Source: Paenibacillus silviterrae
GTDB lineage: Bacteria > Bacillota > Bacilli > Paenibacillales > NBRC-103111
Direction of reading: 5' to 3'
NCBI RefSeq assembly: GCF_030167925.1
Contig: NZ_JASKUT010000002.1
Location: 1,364,001-1,428,000 of the forward strand
Length of the DNA: 64,000 nucleotides
In this document: positions 45,954 through 55,338 of the stretch, one piece after another
Layout: the number at the start of each line of letters is the position of its first letter
Position numbering within the stretch: position 1 is the first letter of the stretch
The notes under the pieces: model-generated
Seen by the model: only the letters and a program-made list of their open reading frames with translations
What the model was told of the DNA's origin: nothing
Databases searched by the model: none
Translations under genes and position numbers: made by a program

Positions 45954-48069
45954 TACGCAGCAAGGAGAAGACAAAAACGTATACCGCGTCCAAGGATTTA
46001 CCTGTACAAACTGCGCCGGCATCTTTGAGAAAAATGTGAAATCTCTCCCCGGAGTGCGGGATGCTCAGGCCAATTTCGGTGCAGCCAAAATTACGGTTTA
46101 CGGGAGCACTACCGTGGAAGAGCTGGAGAAAGCCGGGGCATTTGAAAACTTAAGGATTACGCCGGAAAAACAGCGTGTGATCGAAAAGAACGAACCGTTC
46201 TGGAAAACAAACTGGAATGTGCTTGTATCGGCACTGCTTCTGGCCGCAGGATACATTCTAGGTGAGCTGTATGATGAAGGAAGCACGGTCTCCTCCCTTG
46301 TTTATGCAGCATCAATTGTGACCGGTGGTTACGAACTCTTTCAAAAAGGCATCAAGAACCTGTTTCGGCTGCAGTTTGATATGAACACCCTCATGACGGT
46401 CGCCATCATCGGCGCAGCGGCGATTGGTGAGTGGGGCGAAGGTGCGACCGTCGTCATTCTCTTTGCTATCAGCGAAGTGTTAGAGCGTTACTCCATGGAA
46501 AAAGCCCGGCAATCCATTCGTTCTCTGATGGACATCGCGCCAAAGGAAGCGCTCATTCGCCGCGGCAGCACTGAGCTTATAGCCAGCGTCGATGACATCG
46601 TCGCGGGTGATGTGATGATCGTCAAACCCGGTCAAAAGCTAGCCATGGACGGTGTCGTCATCAAAGGGAGCTCGACCTTGAACCAGGCAGCCATTACCGG
46701 CGAATCGATGCCGGTGACAAAAACAATCGGTGATGACGTATTTGCCGGCACGCTGAATGAAGAGGGCTTGCTCGAGGTGAAGGTAGTCAAAACTGTTGAA
46801 GACACCACGATCTCGAAAATCATTCATCTGGTGGAAGAAGCGCAAGCCGAGCGGGCACCTTCACAAGCATTCGTAGACCGGTTCGCGAAATACTACACGC
46901 CGGCTATTGTGATTTCTGCTCTGCTCATTGCCGTCATTCCGCCGCTGGCGTTTGGCGGAGCTTGGGGCGAATGGATTTACAGAGGCCTGGCACTGCTCGT
47001 CGTCGGATGCCCTTGCGCATTGGTGATATCCACGCCGGTTTCGATTGTGACTGCGATCGGTAATGCAGCAAAACACGGCGTGCTGATCAAAGGCGGTGTT
47101 CATCTGGAGGAGGCAGGTCGAATCTCTGCAGTCGCTTTTGACAAAACAGGAACGCTGACCAAAGGAGTTCCGCAGGTCACGGATTTCGTTTCCTTTGGCG
47201 GCAGTCCGCATGAGCTGCTTAAAATCGCAGCCGTTCTGGAAAAAGGCTCGCAGCATCCGTTGGCCTCCGCAATATTGCGGAAAGCGGAAGAGGAGCAGGT
47301 TGATTATAACGAAGCTGTAGATGACTTCAGCTCCATCACCGGCAAAGGCGTGAAGGGAAGCTTAGGAGGGAAGATCTACTATATCGGCAGCCCAAAGCTA
47401 TTCAGTGAGCTGCATACGGCAGTTGATCCAGAAGCGGTAAGAAGCATTAAGGAACTGCAAAACCAAGGGAAAACGGTCATGGTGCTTGGGACACAATGCG
47501 CGATCCTTGCGCTCATAGCAGTTGCCGATGAGATCAGGGACTCCAGCAAAAATGTCATTCAAAAGCTGCATGAGCTCGGGATCAAGAAAACCATCATGCT
47601 GACCGGCGATAACAAAGCCACAGCAGATGCCATCGGCAAGCGGCTCGGCATCGCCGAAGTCAATGCAGAGCTCCTGCCGCAGGACAAATTAGCATATATC
47701 AAGACGCTTCGCTCAAAGTACGGTAATGTGGCTATGGTCGGCGATGGGGTGAACGACGCTCCTGCTCTTGCCGCATCCACTGTTGGTATAGCGATGGGCG
47801 GAGCCGGCACCGATACCACTTTGGAAACAGCCGATATCGCCTTGATGGGGGACGATTTGAGCAAGCTGCCCTACACCATGAGCCTCAGCCGAAGAACGCT
47901 TGCCATCATCAAGCAAAACATCACTTTTTCGCTCGGTATCAAAGTAGTGGCGCTGCTATTAATCCTTCCAGGCTGGCTCACGTTATGGATGGCGATCTTT
48001 GCCGATATGGGGGCAACCTTGATTGTGACGCTCAATAGTTTACGCTTGCTGCGTGTGCACGACAAATAA
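45943..48069 (+). CDS. cadA: Cadmium/zinc/lead-exporting P1B-type ATPase (CadA)
   Basis: 708-aa heavy-metal efflux ATPase in the plasma membrane. Start GTG at 45943 with AAGGAG about 10 nt upstream. One N-terminal HMA domain with GFTCTNCAG (Cys21, Cys24); actuator motif ITGESMPVTK; ion-binding CPC at 356-358 in TM6; phosphorylated Asp400 in DKTGT; hinge GDGVNDAPALA; eight TM helices. Co-transcribed with cadC under the two Cad operators and probably expels zinc as well as toxic metals, opposite in effect to the adjacent cnt import operon. Confidence 0.95.
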   Translation: MEPNTQQGEDKNVYRVQGFTCTNCAGIFEKNVKSLPGVRDAQANFGAAKITVYGSTTVEELEKAGAFENLRITPEKQRVIEKNEPFWKTNWNVLVSALLLAAGYILGELYDEGSTVSSLVYAASIVTGGYELFQKGIKNLFRLQFDMNTLMTVAIIGAAAIGEWGEGATVVILFAISEVLERYSMEKARQSIRSLMDIAPKEALIRRGSTELIASVDDIVAGDVMIVKPGQKLAMDGVVIKGSSTLNQAAITGESMPVTKTIGDDVFAGTLNEEGLLEVKVVKTVEDTTISKIIHLVEEAQAERAPSQAFVDRFAKYYTPAIVISALLIAVIPPLAFGGAWGEWIYRGLALLVVGCPCALVISTPVSIVTAIGNAAKHGVLIKGGVHLEEAGRISAVAFDKTGTLTKGVPQVTDFVSFGGSPHELLKIAAVLEKGSQHPLASAILRKAEEEQVDYNEAVDDFSSITGKGVKGSLGGKIYYIGSPKLFSELHTAVDPEAVRSIKELQNQGKTVMVLGTQCAILALIAVADEIRDSSKNVIQKLHELGIKKTIMLTGDNKATADAIGKRLGIAEVNAELLPQDKLAYIKTLRSKYGNVAMVGDGVNDAPALAASTVGIAMGGAGTDTTLETADIALMGDDLSKLPYTMSLSRRTLAIIKQNITFSLGIKVVALLLILPGWLTLWMAIFADMGATLIVTLNSLRLLRVHDK

Positions 48070-48093
48070 ACCTGCAGCCCTTCATTGCCGGTT

Positions 48094-48681
48094 TCAATCG
48101 TATTCCATTATCATGGCTGTATTCTTTGCTCTCTCTTCGCCCAGCAGCTTTCCTACAACGTACAAAGAAGCATCTATGCCCGCAGATACACCGGCGGACA
48201 ATACCATTTTTCCATTATCAACGAACCGGGCTTCCGGTACAATTTCTGTGGATGATGGCACCACTTCTTTTAACTCATGAATAGCTGAACGATTTGTTGT
48301 TACTTTCAGTCCATCCAGCAAGTTGGCTTTTGCTAAGATCAAAGCTCCCGTGCAAACGGACAGAACGATTTCAACATCGTTTGATGTTTCCTTGATCCAC
48401 GTTGTTAGGCTTTCATTGAGCATTTCCTTTCTTGATCCCCAGCCGCCCGGTATAACCAAAATGTCCGGTTTAGGACATGTATCCAAAGTATAGTTTGGAT
48501 TTATGCTTAAACTCCCAATAGCTCTTACCGGGCTGTTCCATTGTGCCACAGTGTATACCTTGAAGTCTCTCCCACGATTACTTGCCGTAATAAAAACCTC
48601 AAACGGTCCTACAAAATCCAGAGGCTCAACATTCTCATAAATCAAAATCGCTACATTTCTACATTGCCGTACCTGTTCCAT
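48094..48681 (-). CDS. DJ-1/PfpI-family protein
   Basis: 195-aa protein of the class I glutamine-amidotransferase-like DJ-1/PfpI superfamily. ATG at 48681 with GGGAG upstream; the longer ORF to 48801 has no ribosome site. The nucleophile elbow is SVCTGALIL with the reactive Cys, preceded by DILVIPGGWGSR; the N-terminus VAILIYENVEPLDFVGPFEV is typical of the isocyanide-hydratase / AraC-effector-like branch. The activity is unknown. It lies after cntE on the same strand with about 190 bp between, so it is probably a separate unit. It is convergent with cadA. Confidence 0.82.
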   Translation of the reverse strand: MEQVRQCRNVAILIYENVEPLDFVGPFEVFITASNRGRDFKVYTVAQWNSPVRAIGSLSINPNYTLDTCPKPDILVIPGGWGSRKEMLNESLTTWIKETSNDVEIVLSVCTGALILAKANLLDGLKVTTNRSAIHELKEVVPSSTEIVPEARFVDNGKMVLSAGVSAGIDASLYVVGKLLGEERAKNTAMIMEYD

Positions 48682-48874
48682 ATCATCATCTCCCAGAAAA
48701 GAATAAAAGTATTCGGTCAATAACCGAATACTTTGCCCAGGCGTACGGCATATGAAATATGTGCTCCCTCGTGGTTCTCCACGTTTACGCCAGTAACACA
48801 TACCAAATCATTCCTAATCCACTTATATCAGAAATATCTGAATATTACAATATTTAATTCACCTAGGTTGAAAA

Positions 48875-50050
48875 TTAGATTACACTTCGTCGACCATAGG
48901 CAAATATGATCATACCTATGCCTAACATAGAGCAAACCGTATACATAAATGAGTAGGAGGAAAGATCGGCGATAGGGCCCATGATAATTCCACCCAGAGA
49001 AACACCTAAATCGGCCATTGCAATAAATAAACCAATGAGCACATTGCGATTCCATTGCGGCAGAACAAACGTCAAATACGTTGTTAACGTAGGATAGAGG
49101 AGCGCTTGTGCGATTCCCATGAATACAGCGCCTACATAGAATAAATACACTCCAAACGCCACAGATAAGCTTACGCTTAGCGCAGCTGCCGTCATTATGA
49201 GCATAATTCCAATAATGAAAGGTGAATGCCACCTGCCGTCGGAAGGAATTTTGCCTTTAAGCGTGAATCGCGACAAGACGATAGTACCTGCTTGAAGCAT
49301 GAGATAAATCCCCGCATTGCCGCCTTGTATTTGATCCGCGTACAATGGAATAAATGTTGTAACAGCTCCAAACACAATAGAGGCAACCAACATCAAGACG
49401 CTGCATTGGAACAAGTACGGGTTTTTAACCAGCTCGCCGTAGGACCTGAACATCGCAAACCCTTGCACTGCCTGAGTTGGGGCAGGATCAGCCTCTTTCC
49501 TCTCCAACCTGGCGCTGTAGCCCACAATTCCTGTTAAAATCGCTAAGGTAATCATGGTCACTGTAAAATAACTCATATCCCCGGCTTGCCAAATGCCTAA
49601 GGCCAGTAAGGGACCAAAAATTCCAGGCATATAGGAGCATAAGGAATACATCGAAATGCCTTGGGAACGATCCTTGTCCGGCAGCGCATCAATAATGCCC
49701 AGCTGTAATGCCATGGAGAAGAAAGCCGTGCACATCCCTTGCAGAATACGCGCAACGAAATAGCCTCCCAATCCGGTAACCGTGTACAGAACTAATGCAA
49801 TCCCATTGATGACAAGAATTGTGCGCAGTACTTTAATAGGGCCAAGCTTGTGTATCATGTGGCCTGCCCACGGCCGAAAAAGCATGGTGGTCAACAAATA
49901 AGCTCCCATGACGATCCCGATGGTAGAATTCGCAGCGCCTAGTGACTCCCCTTTCAATGGAATGATGACATTAAGTATGGAGTTGGCGCTGAAGTAACAA
50001 AGAGTTAACAGATATAACCGCAGAAAAGGCCATGACAAGGCTCCCCTCAC
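48875..50050 (-). CDS. cntE: MFS exporter of opine metallophore (CntE-like)
   Basis: 391-aa, 12-TM major facilitator closely resembling staphylococcal CntE, which exports staphylopine. GTG at 50050 is preferred (AGGAG 8 nt upstream) because the product then begins MRGALSWPFLRLYLLTL like CntE; the TTG at 50095 lacks a site. Other features: SANSILNVIIPLKGESLG, GAYLLTTMLFRPWAGHMI, ILQGMCTAFFSMALQLGII. Last gene of the cntABCDFE order. Its presence suggests the cell makes its own opine-type metallophore or secretes a related ligand. Confidence 0.82.
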   Translation of the reverse strand: MRGALSWPFLRLYLLTLCYFSANSILNVIIPLKGESLGAANSTIGIVMGAYLLTTMLFRPWAGHMIHKLGPIKVLRTILVINGIALVLYTVTGLGGYFVARILQGMCTAFFSMALQLGIIDALPDKDRSQGISMYSLCSYMPGIFGPLLALGIWQAGDMSYFTVTMITLAILTGIVGYSARLERKEADPAPTQAVQGFAMFRSYGELVKNPYLFQCSVLMLVASIVFGAVTTFIPLYADQIQGGNAGIYLMLQAGTIVLSRFTLKGKIPSDGRWHSPFIIGIMLIMTAAALSVSLSVAFGVYLFYVGAVFMGIAQALLYPTLTTYLTFVLPQWNRNVLIGLFIAMADLGVSLGGIIMGPIADLSSYSFMYTVCSMLGIGMIIFAYGRRSVI

Positions 50051-50101
50051 ATCTCCTGCTCCTGTCTCTATTGAATTTGCAATCCAATTTTCCAAATCAA
50101 A

Positions 50102-50845
50102 TTACGCGATAATCATCTGCAGCAGCATTCTCGCATACGATGACTGAACGTTTTTAAGCTCTCCTATAGTAACCATCTCTTCGATCTGCCCATTTCTAAT
50201 GATCATGACCCTATCACATAGATAGGCTGCAGCCTGTATATCATGAGTTATGAAAATATATCCCATGCTGTACATTTTCCTCAAGCTCCTTAGCAATTCA
50301 AGCACTTGTATTTGTACCGACCCATCCAGAGAGCTGATGGCTTCATCTAAAATAATGCATTTCGGCTCCGTGGAAACAGCGCGTGCAATACAGACCCTTT
50401 GAGCCTCTCCCCCGGAAAGCTCATGAGGGTATTTTTTTCGATAGGACGGATCAAGTCCCACTTGATGCAATAACAGATCAATCTTGCTTTGTCTTTCTTT
50501 TGGGCTATATTTTCTCATCCTCAAGGGCTCCATGATGGCTTCCTCCACCGAGTAGAAGGGATTGATGGAAGAGGTGTAGTCTTGAAATACGGCACTAATG
50601 TTTCCCCATCTGGATTTTCGGTCCCCTACACTCTTTCCCTCAAACAGAACCGAGCCTTCATCCGGCTTTTCAATACCCAGCAGCAGCCGCCCTAATGTGG
50701 ATTTGCCGCTTCCGCTTTCTCCGATAATGCCGAGACATTCCCCGGGCTGCATTTCGAAGCTGATGCCTTTCAATACACGCTGTCTCTTCGATGAGAACAA
50801 TCCGCCTTGTTTATAGGATTTCTCCACACGATGAACGCTCAGCAA
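50102..50845 (-). CDS. cntF: Opine-metallophore ABC transporter ATPase 2 (CntF-like)
   Basis: 247-aa ATPase of the oligopeptide/nickel ABC importer class. Walker A GESGSGKST, signature LSGGEAQRV, Walker B CIILDEAIS, H-loop FITHD. The start is placed at TTG 50845 (GGGGGG 8 nt upstream); the GTG at 50854 abuts the same G-run and is less likely. It overlaps cntD. The second of two nucleotide-binding subunits energising metal-opine import. Confidence 0.87.
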   Translation of the reverse strand: MLSVHRVEKSYKQGGLFSSKRQRVLKGISFEMQPGECLGIIGESGSGKSTLGRLLLGIEKPDEGSVLFEGKSVGDRKSRWGNISAVFQDYTSSINPFYSVEEAIMEPLRMRKYSPKERQSKIDLLLHQVGLDPSYRKKYPHELSGGEAQRVCIARAVSTEPKCIILDEAISSLDGSVQIQVLELLRSLRKMYSMGYIFITHDIQAAAYLCDRVMIIRNGQIEEMVTIGELKNVQSSYARMLLQMIIA

Positions 50846-51656
50846 TGCCGACACCCCCCATAATTTGCGTAAAATGCTGATGTATCGCTTGCTTCGTGGA
50901 TACTAAGTACCGGGTATATTCCTGCTGCGGATCGAAAAAAACGGCTTTCGTTGTCCCTCTCTCAACAATGACTCCATCCTTCATGACCAAAACTTCATCG
51001 GCCATTTTTCTAACAACGCCCAAATCGTGTGAGACGAATATCATGGAGCAGCCCATCCGTTCCCGCAGCTGAACAAATTGCTCGACAACCTCGTATTGTG
51101 AAACCGTATCGAGTGCTGTTGTCGGTTCGTCAGCGATGATGATGTCAGGCTCCAATACGATGGATAGAGCAATCATTACCCGCTGCAGCATCCCCCCGGA
51201 AATCTGGTGCGGATACTTGTTCATCACCTCAATGGGGTTCATCAACCTTACGCTTTCCATGGCATGCTTCATTCGATTCGTTATTTCCTCACAGCTCCAG
51301 CCGTAATGCTGCTCGAGAGTCTCCTTAAGGTGAACGCCAACCACGCGTGAGGGATCGAATGCGCGCATGCCATTTTGCATAATCATGCAGATCTGTTTCC
51401 CTCTTTTCTTCCGCATTCCCTTATCTGTAAGTGTGGTCAAGCTTTCTCCTCTGAACCAAATGTCCCCCGATTGGCGGAGCCCGGCTTTGTTCAATCTCAT
51501 AATCGCCTTGCAGGTTACGGACTTGCCGCTGCCGCTCTCTCCTACGATAGCAAGACAGCTTCCTTCTTTAACATGAAAGGAACTATCACGAACAATCGCT
51601 TCCCCGGTTTCACGATTCCAAATTTTCAAATTTGCAACCTCCAATAGGTTCATCAC
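50811..51656 (-). CDS. cntD: Opine-metallophore ABC transporter ATPase 1 (CntD-like)
   Basis: 281-aa ATPase: Walker A GESGSGKSV, signature ISGGMLQRV, Walker B IIIADEPTTALD, H-loop FVSHD. Start GTG at 51656 with GAGGTGG 9 nt upstream, followed directly by an alternative ATG. It lies 4 bp after cntC and overlaps cntF, as in the staphylococcal cnt operon. Confidence 0.88.
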   Translation of the reverse strand: MMNLLEVANLKIWNRETGEAIVRDSSFHVKEGSCLAIVGESGSGKSVTCKAIMRLNKAGLRQSGDIWFRGESLTTLTDKGMRKKRGKQICMIMQNGMRAFDPSRVVGVHLKETLEQHYGWSCEEITNRMKHAMESVRLMNPIEVMNKYPHQISGGMLQRVMIALSIVLEPDIIIADEPTTALDTVSQYEVVEQFVQLRERMGCSMIFVSHDLGVVRKMADEVLVMKDGVIVERGTTKAVFFDPQQEYTRYLVSTKQAIHQHFTQIMGGVGIAERSSCGEIL

Positions 51657-51660
51657 TCGG

Positions 51661-52554
51661 TTAGGCCACCTCTCTTTCTTTAAGCCTGGTAGCGGATCCT
51701 ATTGCGTGATCTGGAGTCACCTTCTTAGAGGTCATAAGTTTAGGATCTAAAGCAACCTGAAGCGCATCAGACAAAAAGTTAACGGCCGATACGGTCACGA
51801 TGATGGCTAAGCCAGGAGCTAGCATGAGTTCAGGACGCGAGAACATGACCTCCCTCGCCTCATTTAGCATCATACCCCATTCCGCATGAGGAGCCTGAAT
51901 CCCTAAACCGAGGAAGGAGAAGCCTGATATTTGCAAAATCATGGACCCGAAGGAGCTGCTTGCTATAACGGCAATATCGGGAATGGCAACCGGCAGAACA
52001 TGGCTTACCATAATTCTACTATCCTTCACGCCTAGCGCTTTGGAGAATTTGACATATTCCGATTCGGCAAATTGCATTACCGAGGTCCGAATGATGCGAG
52101 CAAACCATGCCCACTTGGACAAGACAAACGCGATGAGAATATTCTCAAAACCGACGCCAAGAATGCCGATAACCGCCAAAGTCATGACATATCCCGGGAA
52201 AGAAAGCATTACATCACAAACTCGCATCAAAATTGCATCTATTTTCCCCCGGAAATAGCCCGCAATGAAACCTGCTGCTCCCCCGAATAAGATAGTTAGA
52301 GCTAAAGCAAACAGTACCCATAACACACTGGGACGGATTCCGTATATTAATCTGGATAGGATGCACCGACCAAGATGATCATTGCCCAATAAGTACTCCC
52401 ATGATGCGGAGGCAAATCGAAGCTCCATATGGACTTCTCCGGGGTCATGCGGCGCAACCCAAGGGGCCAATAATCCGGCAAGCATCGTTAGAGCCAGTAT
52501 GGATAAAGAAACCGCTGCGACTTTATCTTTGAATAGGTTGTTTAACCGTATCAT
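51661..52554 (-). CDS. cntC: Opine-metallophore ABC transporter permease 2 (CntC-like)
   Basis: 297-aa DppC/NikC-type permease with an N-terminal TM helix, then five TM helices and the EAA-like loop (FSKALGVKDSRIMVSHVLP). ATG at 52554 immediately follows the cntB stop, with AAGGAG inside the end of cntB, so translation is coupled. Confidence 0.88.
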   Translation of the reverse strand: MIRLNNLFKDKVAAVSLSILALTMLAGLLAPWVAPHDPGEVHMELRFASASWEYLLGNDHLGRCILSRLIYGIRPSVLWVLFALALTILFGGAAGFIAGYFRGKIDAILMRVCDVMLSFPGYVMTLAVIGILGVGFENILIAFVLSKWAWFARIIRTSVMQFAESEYVKFSKALGVKDSRIMVSHVLPVAIPDIAVIASSSFGSMILQISGFSFLGLGIQAPHAEWGMMLNEAREVMFSRPELMLAPGLAIIVTVSAVNFLSDALQVALDPKLMTSKKVTPDHAIGSATRLKEREVA

Positions 52555-53487
52555 CTAAAACTCCTTTCTTAGCTTAGGGTTCACTGCAGCATGGATCACA
52601 TCGGAAACGGTATTGAACACAACAAAGGCTGCCGCCAGCACAAGAACATAGGCTTGGATAAGCGGAAAGTCCCTGCTTAGAATGGATTTCACGCTTAAAG
52701 TCCCTAGACCGGGCCATGCAAACACGTTTTCCACAACGACCGTGCTCCCCAGAATAATAGGAATTGCCATACAAAAAACCGAGATGGCTACCTGCATTGA
52801 ATTTCTTAGTATACGCATCGTTACTTTCGTTTCCGTCAGTCCGCAAGCCCTACCGTACAATACATAGTCCTCATGCAGGTTGCTTAACATAGAGCTTCTT
52901 ACGATTCGAAAATATACACCGGTGTAATTGATCGCAATGACACTAATCGGCAAAATATAGCTCGTGTACGATTCCATCCCGCTTGTCGGTAGCCAATCGA
53001 GTTCTACGGAGAAATACCAGATCAGTAACGCAGCCAGTCCGTACGAAGGCATGGACGTCAGGAAAAAGTTAACGCCTCTAACGGATTTATCAAATAACTT
53101 TCCTTCTTTCCATGCACATAACACGCCTAGTCCAATAGAAAGGACAATAATGACAAGAACCGAAACTACCGTAAGCTTGAACGTATTCAGAAAAGCCGGA
53201 CCTACCAATGACCACACAGGCTGGCCTGTAACATAGGAATATCCAAAATCCAACTGCATGCACGCAAGGAGCCAAGTAATGTATTGAACCAGAAACGGCT
53301 TATCCATGCCGAGTTCCGCCTTTGTCAGAGCGATTAACTCCTCCGTAATTTGGGGTACTCCTTGTGCTTGCAGCACTACTTCAGCCGGATCCATTGGAGA
53401 TAAATGAATGAAGATGAACGTTACAAATGTAATCGTTAAAAGCAATGGAATGGACATGAATAGCCGCTTGATGATATATCTTCCCAT
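52555..53487 (-). CDS. cntB: Opine-metallophore ABC transporter permease 1 (CntB-like)
   Basis: 310-aa DppB/NikB-type permease: MGRYIIKRLFMSIPLLLTIT start, SPMDPAEVV motif, and the loop YGRACGLTETKVTMRILRNS. ATG at 53487 with GAGGTG upstream. It is separated from cntA by 62 bp containing a strong hairpin that probably lowers permease expression relative to the binding protein. Confidence 0.9.
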   Translation of the reverse strand: MGRYIIKRLFMSIPLLLTITFVTFIFIHLSPMDPAEVVLQAQGVPQITEELIALTKAELGMDKPFLVQYITWLLACMQLDFGYSYVTGQPVWSLVGPAFLNTFKLTVVSVLVIIVLSIGLGVLCAWKEGKLFDKSVRGVNFFLTSMPSYGLAALLIWYFSVELDWLPTSGMESYTSYILPISVIAINYTGVYFRIVRSSMLSNLHEDYVLYGRACGLTETKVTMRILRNSMQVAISVFCMAIPIILGSTVVVENVFAWPGLGTLSVKSILSRDFPLIQAYVLVLAAAFVVFNTVSDVIHAAVNPKLRKEF

Positions 53488-53512
53488 TGACGCACCTCTA
53501 TCCTATTTCTAA

Positions 53513-53545
53513 ACAAATAAAAGGGGGATGCCCCTTTTTATTTGT
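53513..53545 (-). terminator. Intra-operon hairpin between cntA and cntB
   Basis: ACAAATAAAAGGGG and CCCCTTTTTATTTGT form a stem of about 14 bp with a short loop; read on the minus strand, it is followed by TTTAG. Placed just after the cntA stop, it could be a leaky terminator or a 3'-end stabiliser giving more CntA than permease. Confidence 0.7.
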
Positions 53546-53549
53546 CTGT

Positions 53550-55157
53550 TTATTCAAAGTACATTCGCTCAAAAGGAAGCTCAAATTGGGTTTGCTTAAA
53601 GGAAATCCCCTTTAGTTGTTTGGGGGCAACGATCGTGACGCTTCCATTGGTAATGGGGATAAAGACTGCTTCATCATGGACCATTCTTAAGATATCAGCG
53701 TATAGTGCTTTTCGACTGTTCTCATCCATGGACACCATGACCTGGTCAATCTTCTTGTACAGCTCATCCGCCTTCACCATGCCGCTGGTTGTATGGAAGT
53801 ACGATGACTTTGTGGTAAATGCAGCAATGGTGCTTTGAGGGTCATAAGCCAGTCCCCAGGTTTGATTAAATAACAAATCATAATCCCCCGAGGATCTTCG
53901 ATTCGCGATGGAGCTTGATTCCTCTCCGATGATCTCCAAACCCATCCCTATTTTTTTCAACGAGTTTTGGATAAACTCTGCCTGTGTCTTTTGGGAGGAA
54001 GAACTGGCGTCATAATATAGCTTCATAGATAATTTGCTTCCGTTTTTCGTTCGAACCGTTTGGCCTGCTTCCAGCTTCCATCCGGCCCCATCCAGAATTT
54101 TTTGAGATGCTTCCGGATCATAGACGCGGTTTTTCAGTCCAATGTCGGCGTAATTTACATTTGTTGAGAATAAGGTGTGCGCTGCTGATTCCGTGCCGTT
54201 GAAGATTTGCTTGCTAATCGCATCCCGGTCGATCGCATGCCATATCGCTTCACGCACGGCAGTCTCATGTACCGGTTGATTCGATTTACTGCTATTGGCA
54301 ACGATCATTTTGGTATTCATCGCTTTACTTCTAATAAGCTGGTATTCACCCGAATCCGTTAGCTTTTTCATCGCTTCCACATCAAGACTGTCCGTACCCC
54401 GATCATCCGTAAATACAAAATTCACTTCTCCCTTTTTCAAAGCCAAGAAGGTCGTTTCCCCGGCAGGAAGGACTTTAGCGGTAATTTTCTTTACTTGAGG
54501 CACACCGCCCCAATAGCTTTCGTTAGCTTCGAAGACGGCATACTGATCGATTTTATGCTCCGCAAGCTTATAAGGACCTGTTCCATTGTAGCCGCTTACC
54601 CCGTTCTTTGTTTCTCCGTTAATAAAACTCTTTGGTGAAATGAAAACAAAGGGGCGGGTCATCGACAATTCGAGCAGCGCCGGATAGTAAGGTTCCGACA
54701 ATACCAATTGGACAGTATGTTCATCCAATACATTGCAGCCGCTGATTTTTGTTGATAGCTTGATCCAGGCATGCTTGCTTGCATTGCTTTGCACAGCTTC
54801 TATATTTTTCTTTACCGCTTCCGCGTTAAACGGCTCCCCATCGTGAAATTTCACGTCTTTTCTTAAATGAAAGGTGTATGTTTTACCATCGTCCGATACT
54901 TTCCAGGATTCCGCCAATAAAGGCTTGATGCCATCCTCGGTGTTTTCGACCAAAGACTCATAAACCATCCCTTGGGCTGGCATTGAACCCGGATACAAAT
55001 GGGGATTCATATCATTGATATCTTTAGCTGTTGCATACACGATCTCTCTTCTTGTATCTGTTGTCCCGGTGTTGACCTTGCGTCCGTCACTGCAGCCCGC
55101 TATCAGTAACATGAACGCCAACAAAGCAGATACAAACATAACCACACTTTTCACCAC
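53550..55157 (-). CDS. cntA: Opine-metallophore-binding lipoprotein (CntA-like)
   Basis: About 535-aa family-5 solute-binding lipoprotein. The start is GTG at 55157 (or the next GTG, 55154) with AGGGGG 7 nt upstream. Signal peptide with lipobox LLIAGC. It strongly resembles S. aureus CntA (Opp1A), which binds metal-staphylopine: DINDMNPHLYPGSM, FTDDRGTDSLD, MNTKMIVANS, DYDLLFNQTWGLAYDPQSTI and the C-terminal FELPFERMYFE. It probably imports Zn, Ni or Co as an opine complex. First gene of the operon, directly behind a sigma-A-like promoter with a Zur box. Confidence 0.9.
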   Translation of the reverse strand: MVKSVVMFVSALLAFMLLIAGCSDGRKVNTGTTDTRREIVYATAKDINDMNPHLYPGSMPAQGMVYESLVENTEDGIKPLLAESWKVSDDGKTYTFHLRKDVKFHDGEPFNAEAVKKNIEAVQSNASKHAWIKLSTKISGCNVLDEHTVQLVLSEPYYPALLELSMTRPFVFISPKSFINGETKNGVSGYNGTGPYKLAEHKIDQYAVFEANESYWGGVPQVKKITAKVLPAGETTFLALKKGEVNFVFTDDRGTDSLDVEAMKKLTDSGEYQLIRSKAMNTKMIVANSSKSNQPVHETAVREAIWHAIDRDAISKQIFNGTESAAHTLFSTNVNYADIGLKNRVYDPEASQKILDGAGWKLEAGQTVRTKNGSKLSMKLYYDASSSSQKTQAEFIQNSLKKIGMGLEIIGEESSSIANRRSSGDYDLLFNQTWGLAYDPQSTIAAFTTKSSYFHTTSGMVKADELYKKIDQVMVSMDENSRKALYADILRMVHDEAVFIPITNGSVTIVAPKQLKGISFKQTQFELPFERMYFE

Positions 55158-55240
55158 GAAATATCCCCCTAAAAAGTAGTAATCATTGAACCCATAAAGT
55201 CTGAACAAGCGCTGTACAAGGCAAAAGCAAGTTTTCTTAT

Positions 55241-55288
55241 TTGTAATTATTACGATTTGATTCTATACAAATTTTAGATTCCCGTCAA
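55241..55288 (-). promoter_or_regulatory. cnt promoter with Zur box
   Basis: On the minus strand TTGACG (55283-55288), a 17-bp spacer and TAGAAT (55260-55265) form a good sigma-A promoter. Four bases further downstream, at the expected +1, lies TTGTAATTATTACGA (plus strand 55241-55255), which fits the Bacillus Zur consensus TCGTAATNATTACGA at all but one defined base. Zur with zinc would block transcription. Match to the consensus is from memory. Confidence 0.75.
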
Positions 55289-55338
55289 TACCTTCCTTTT
55301 CAGCTTTCATCCGCAGCTAGTGTTCGCCGTTTAGCGCA

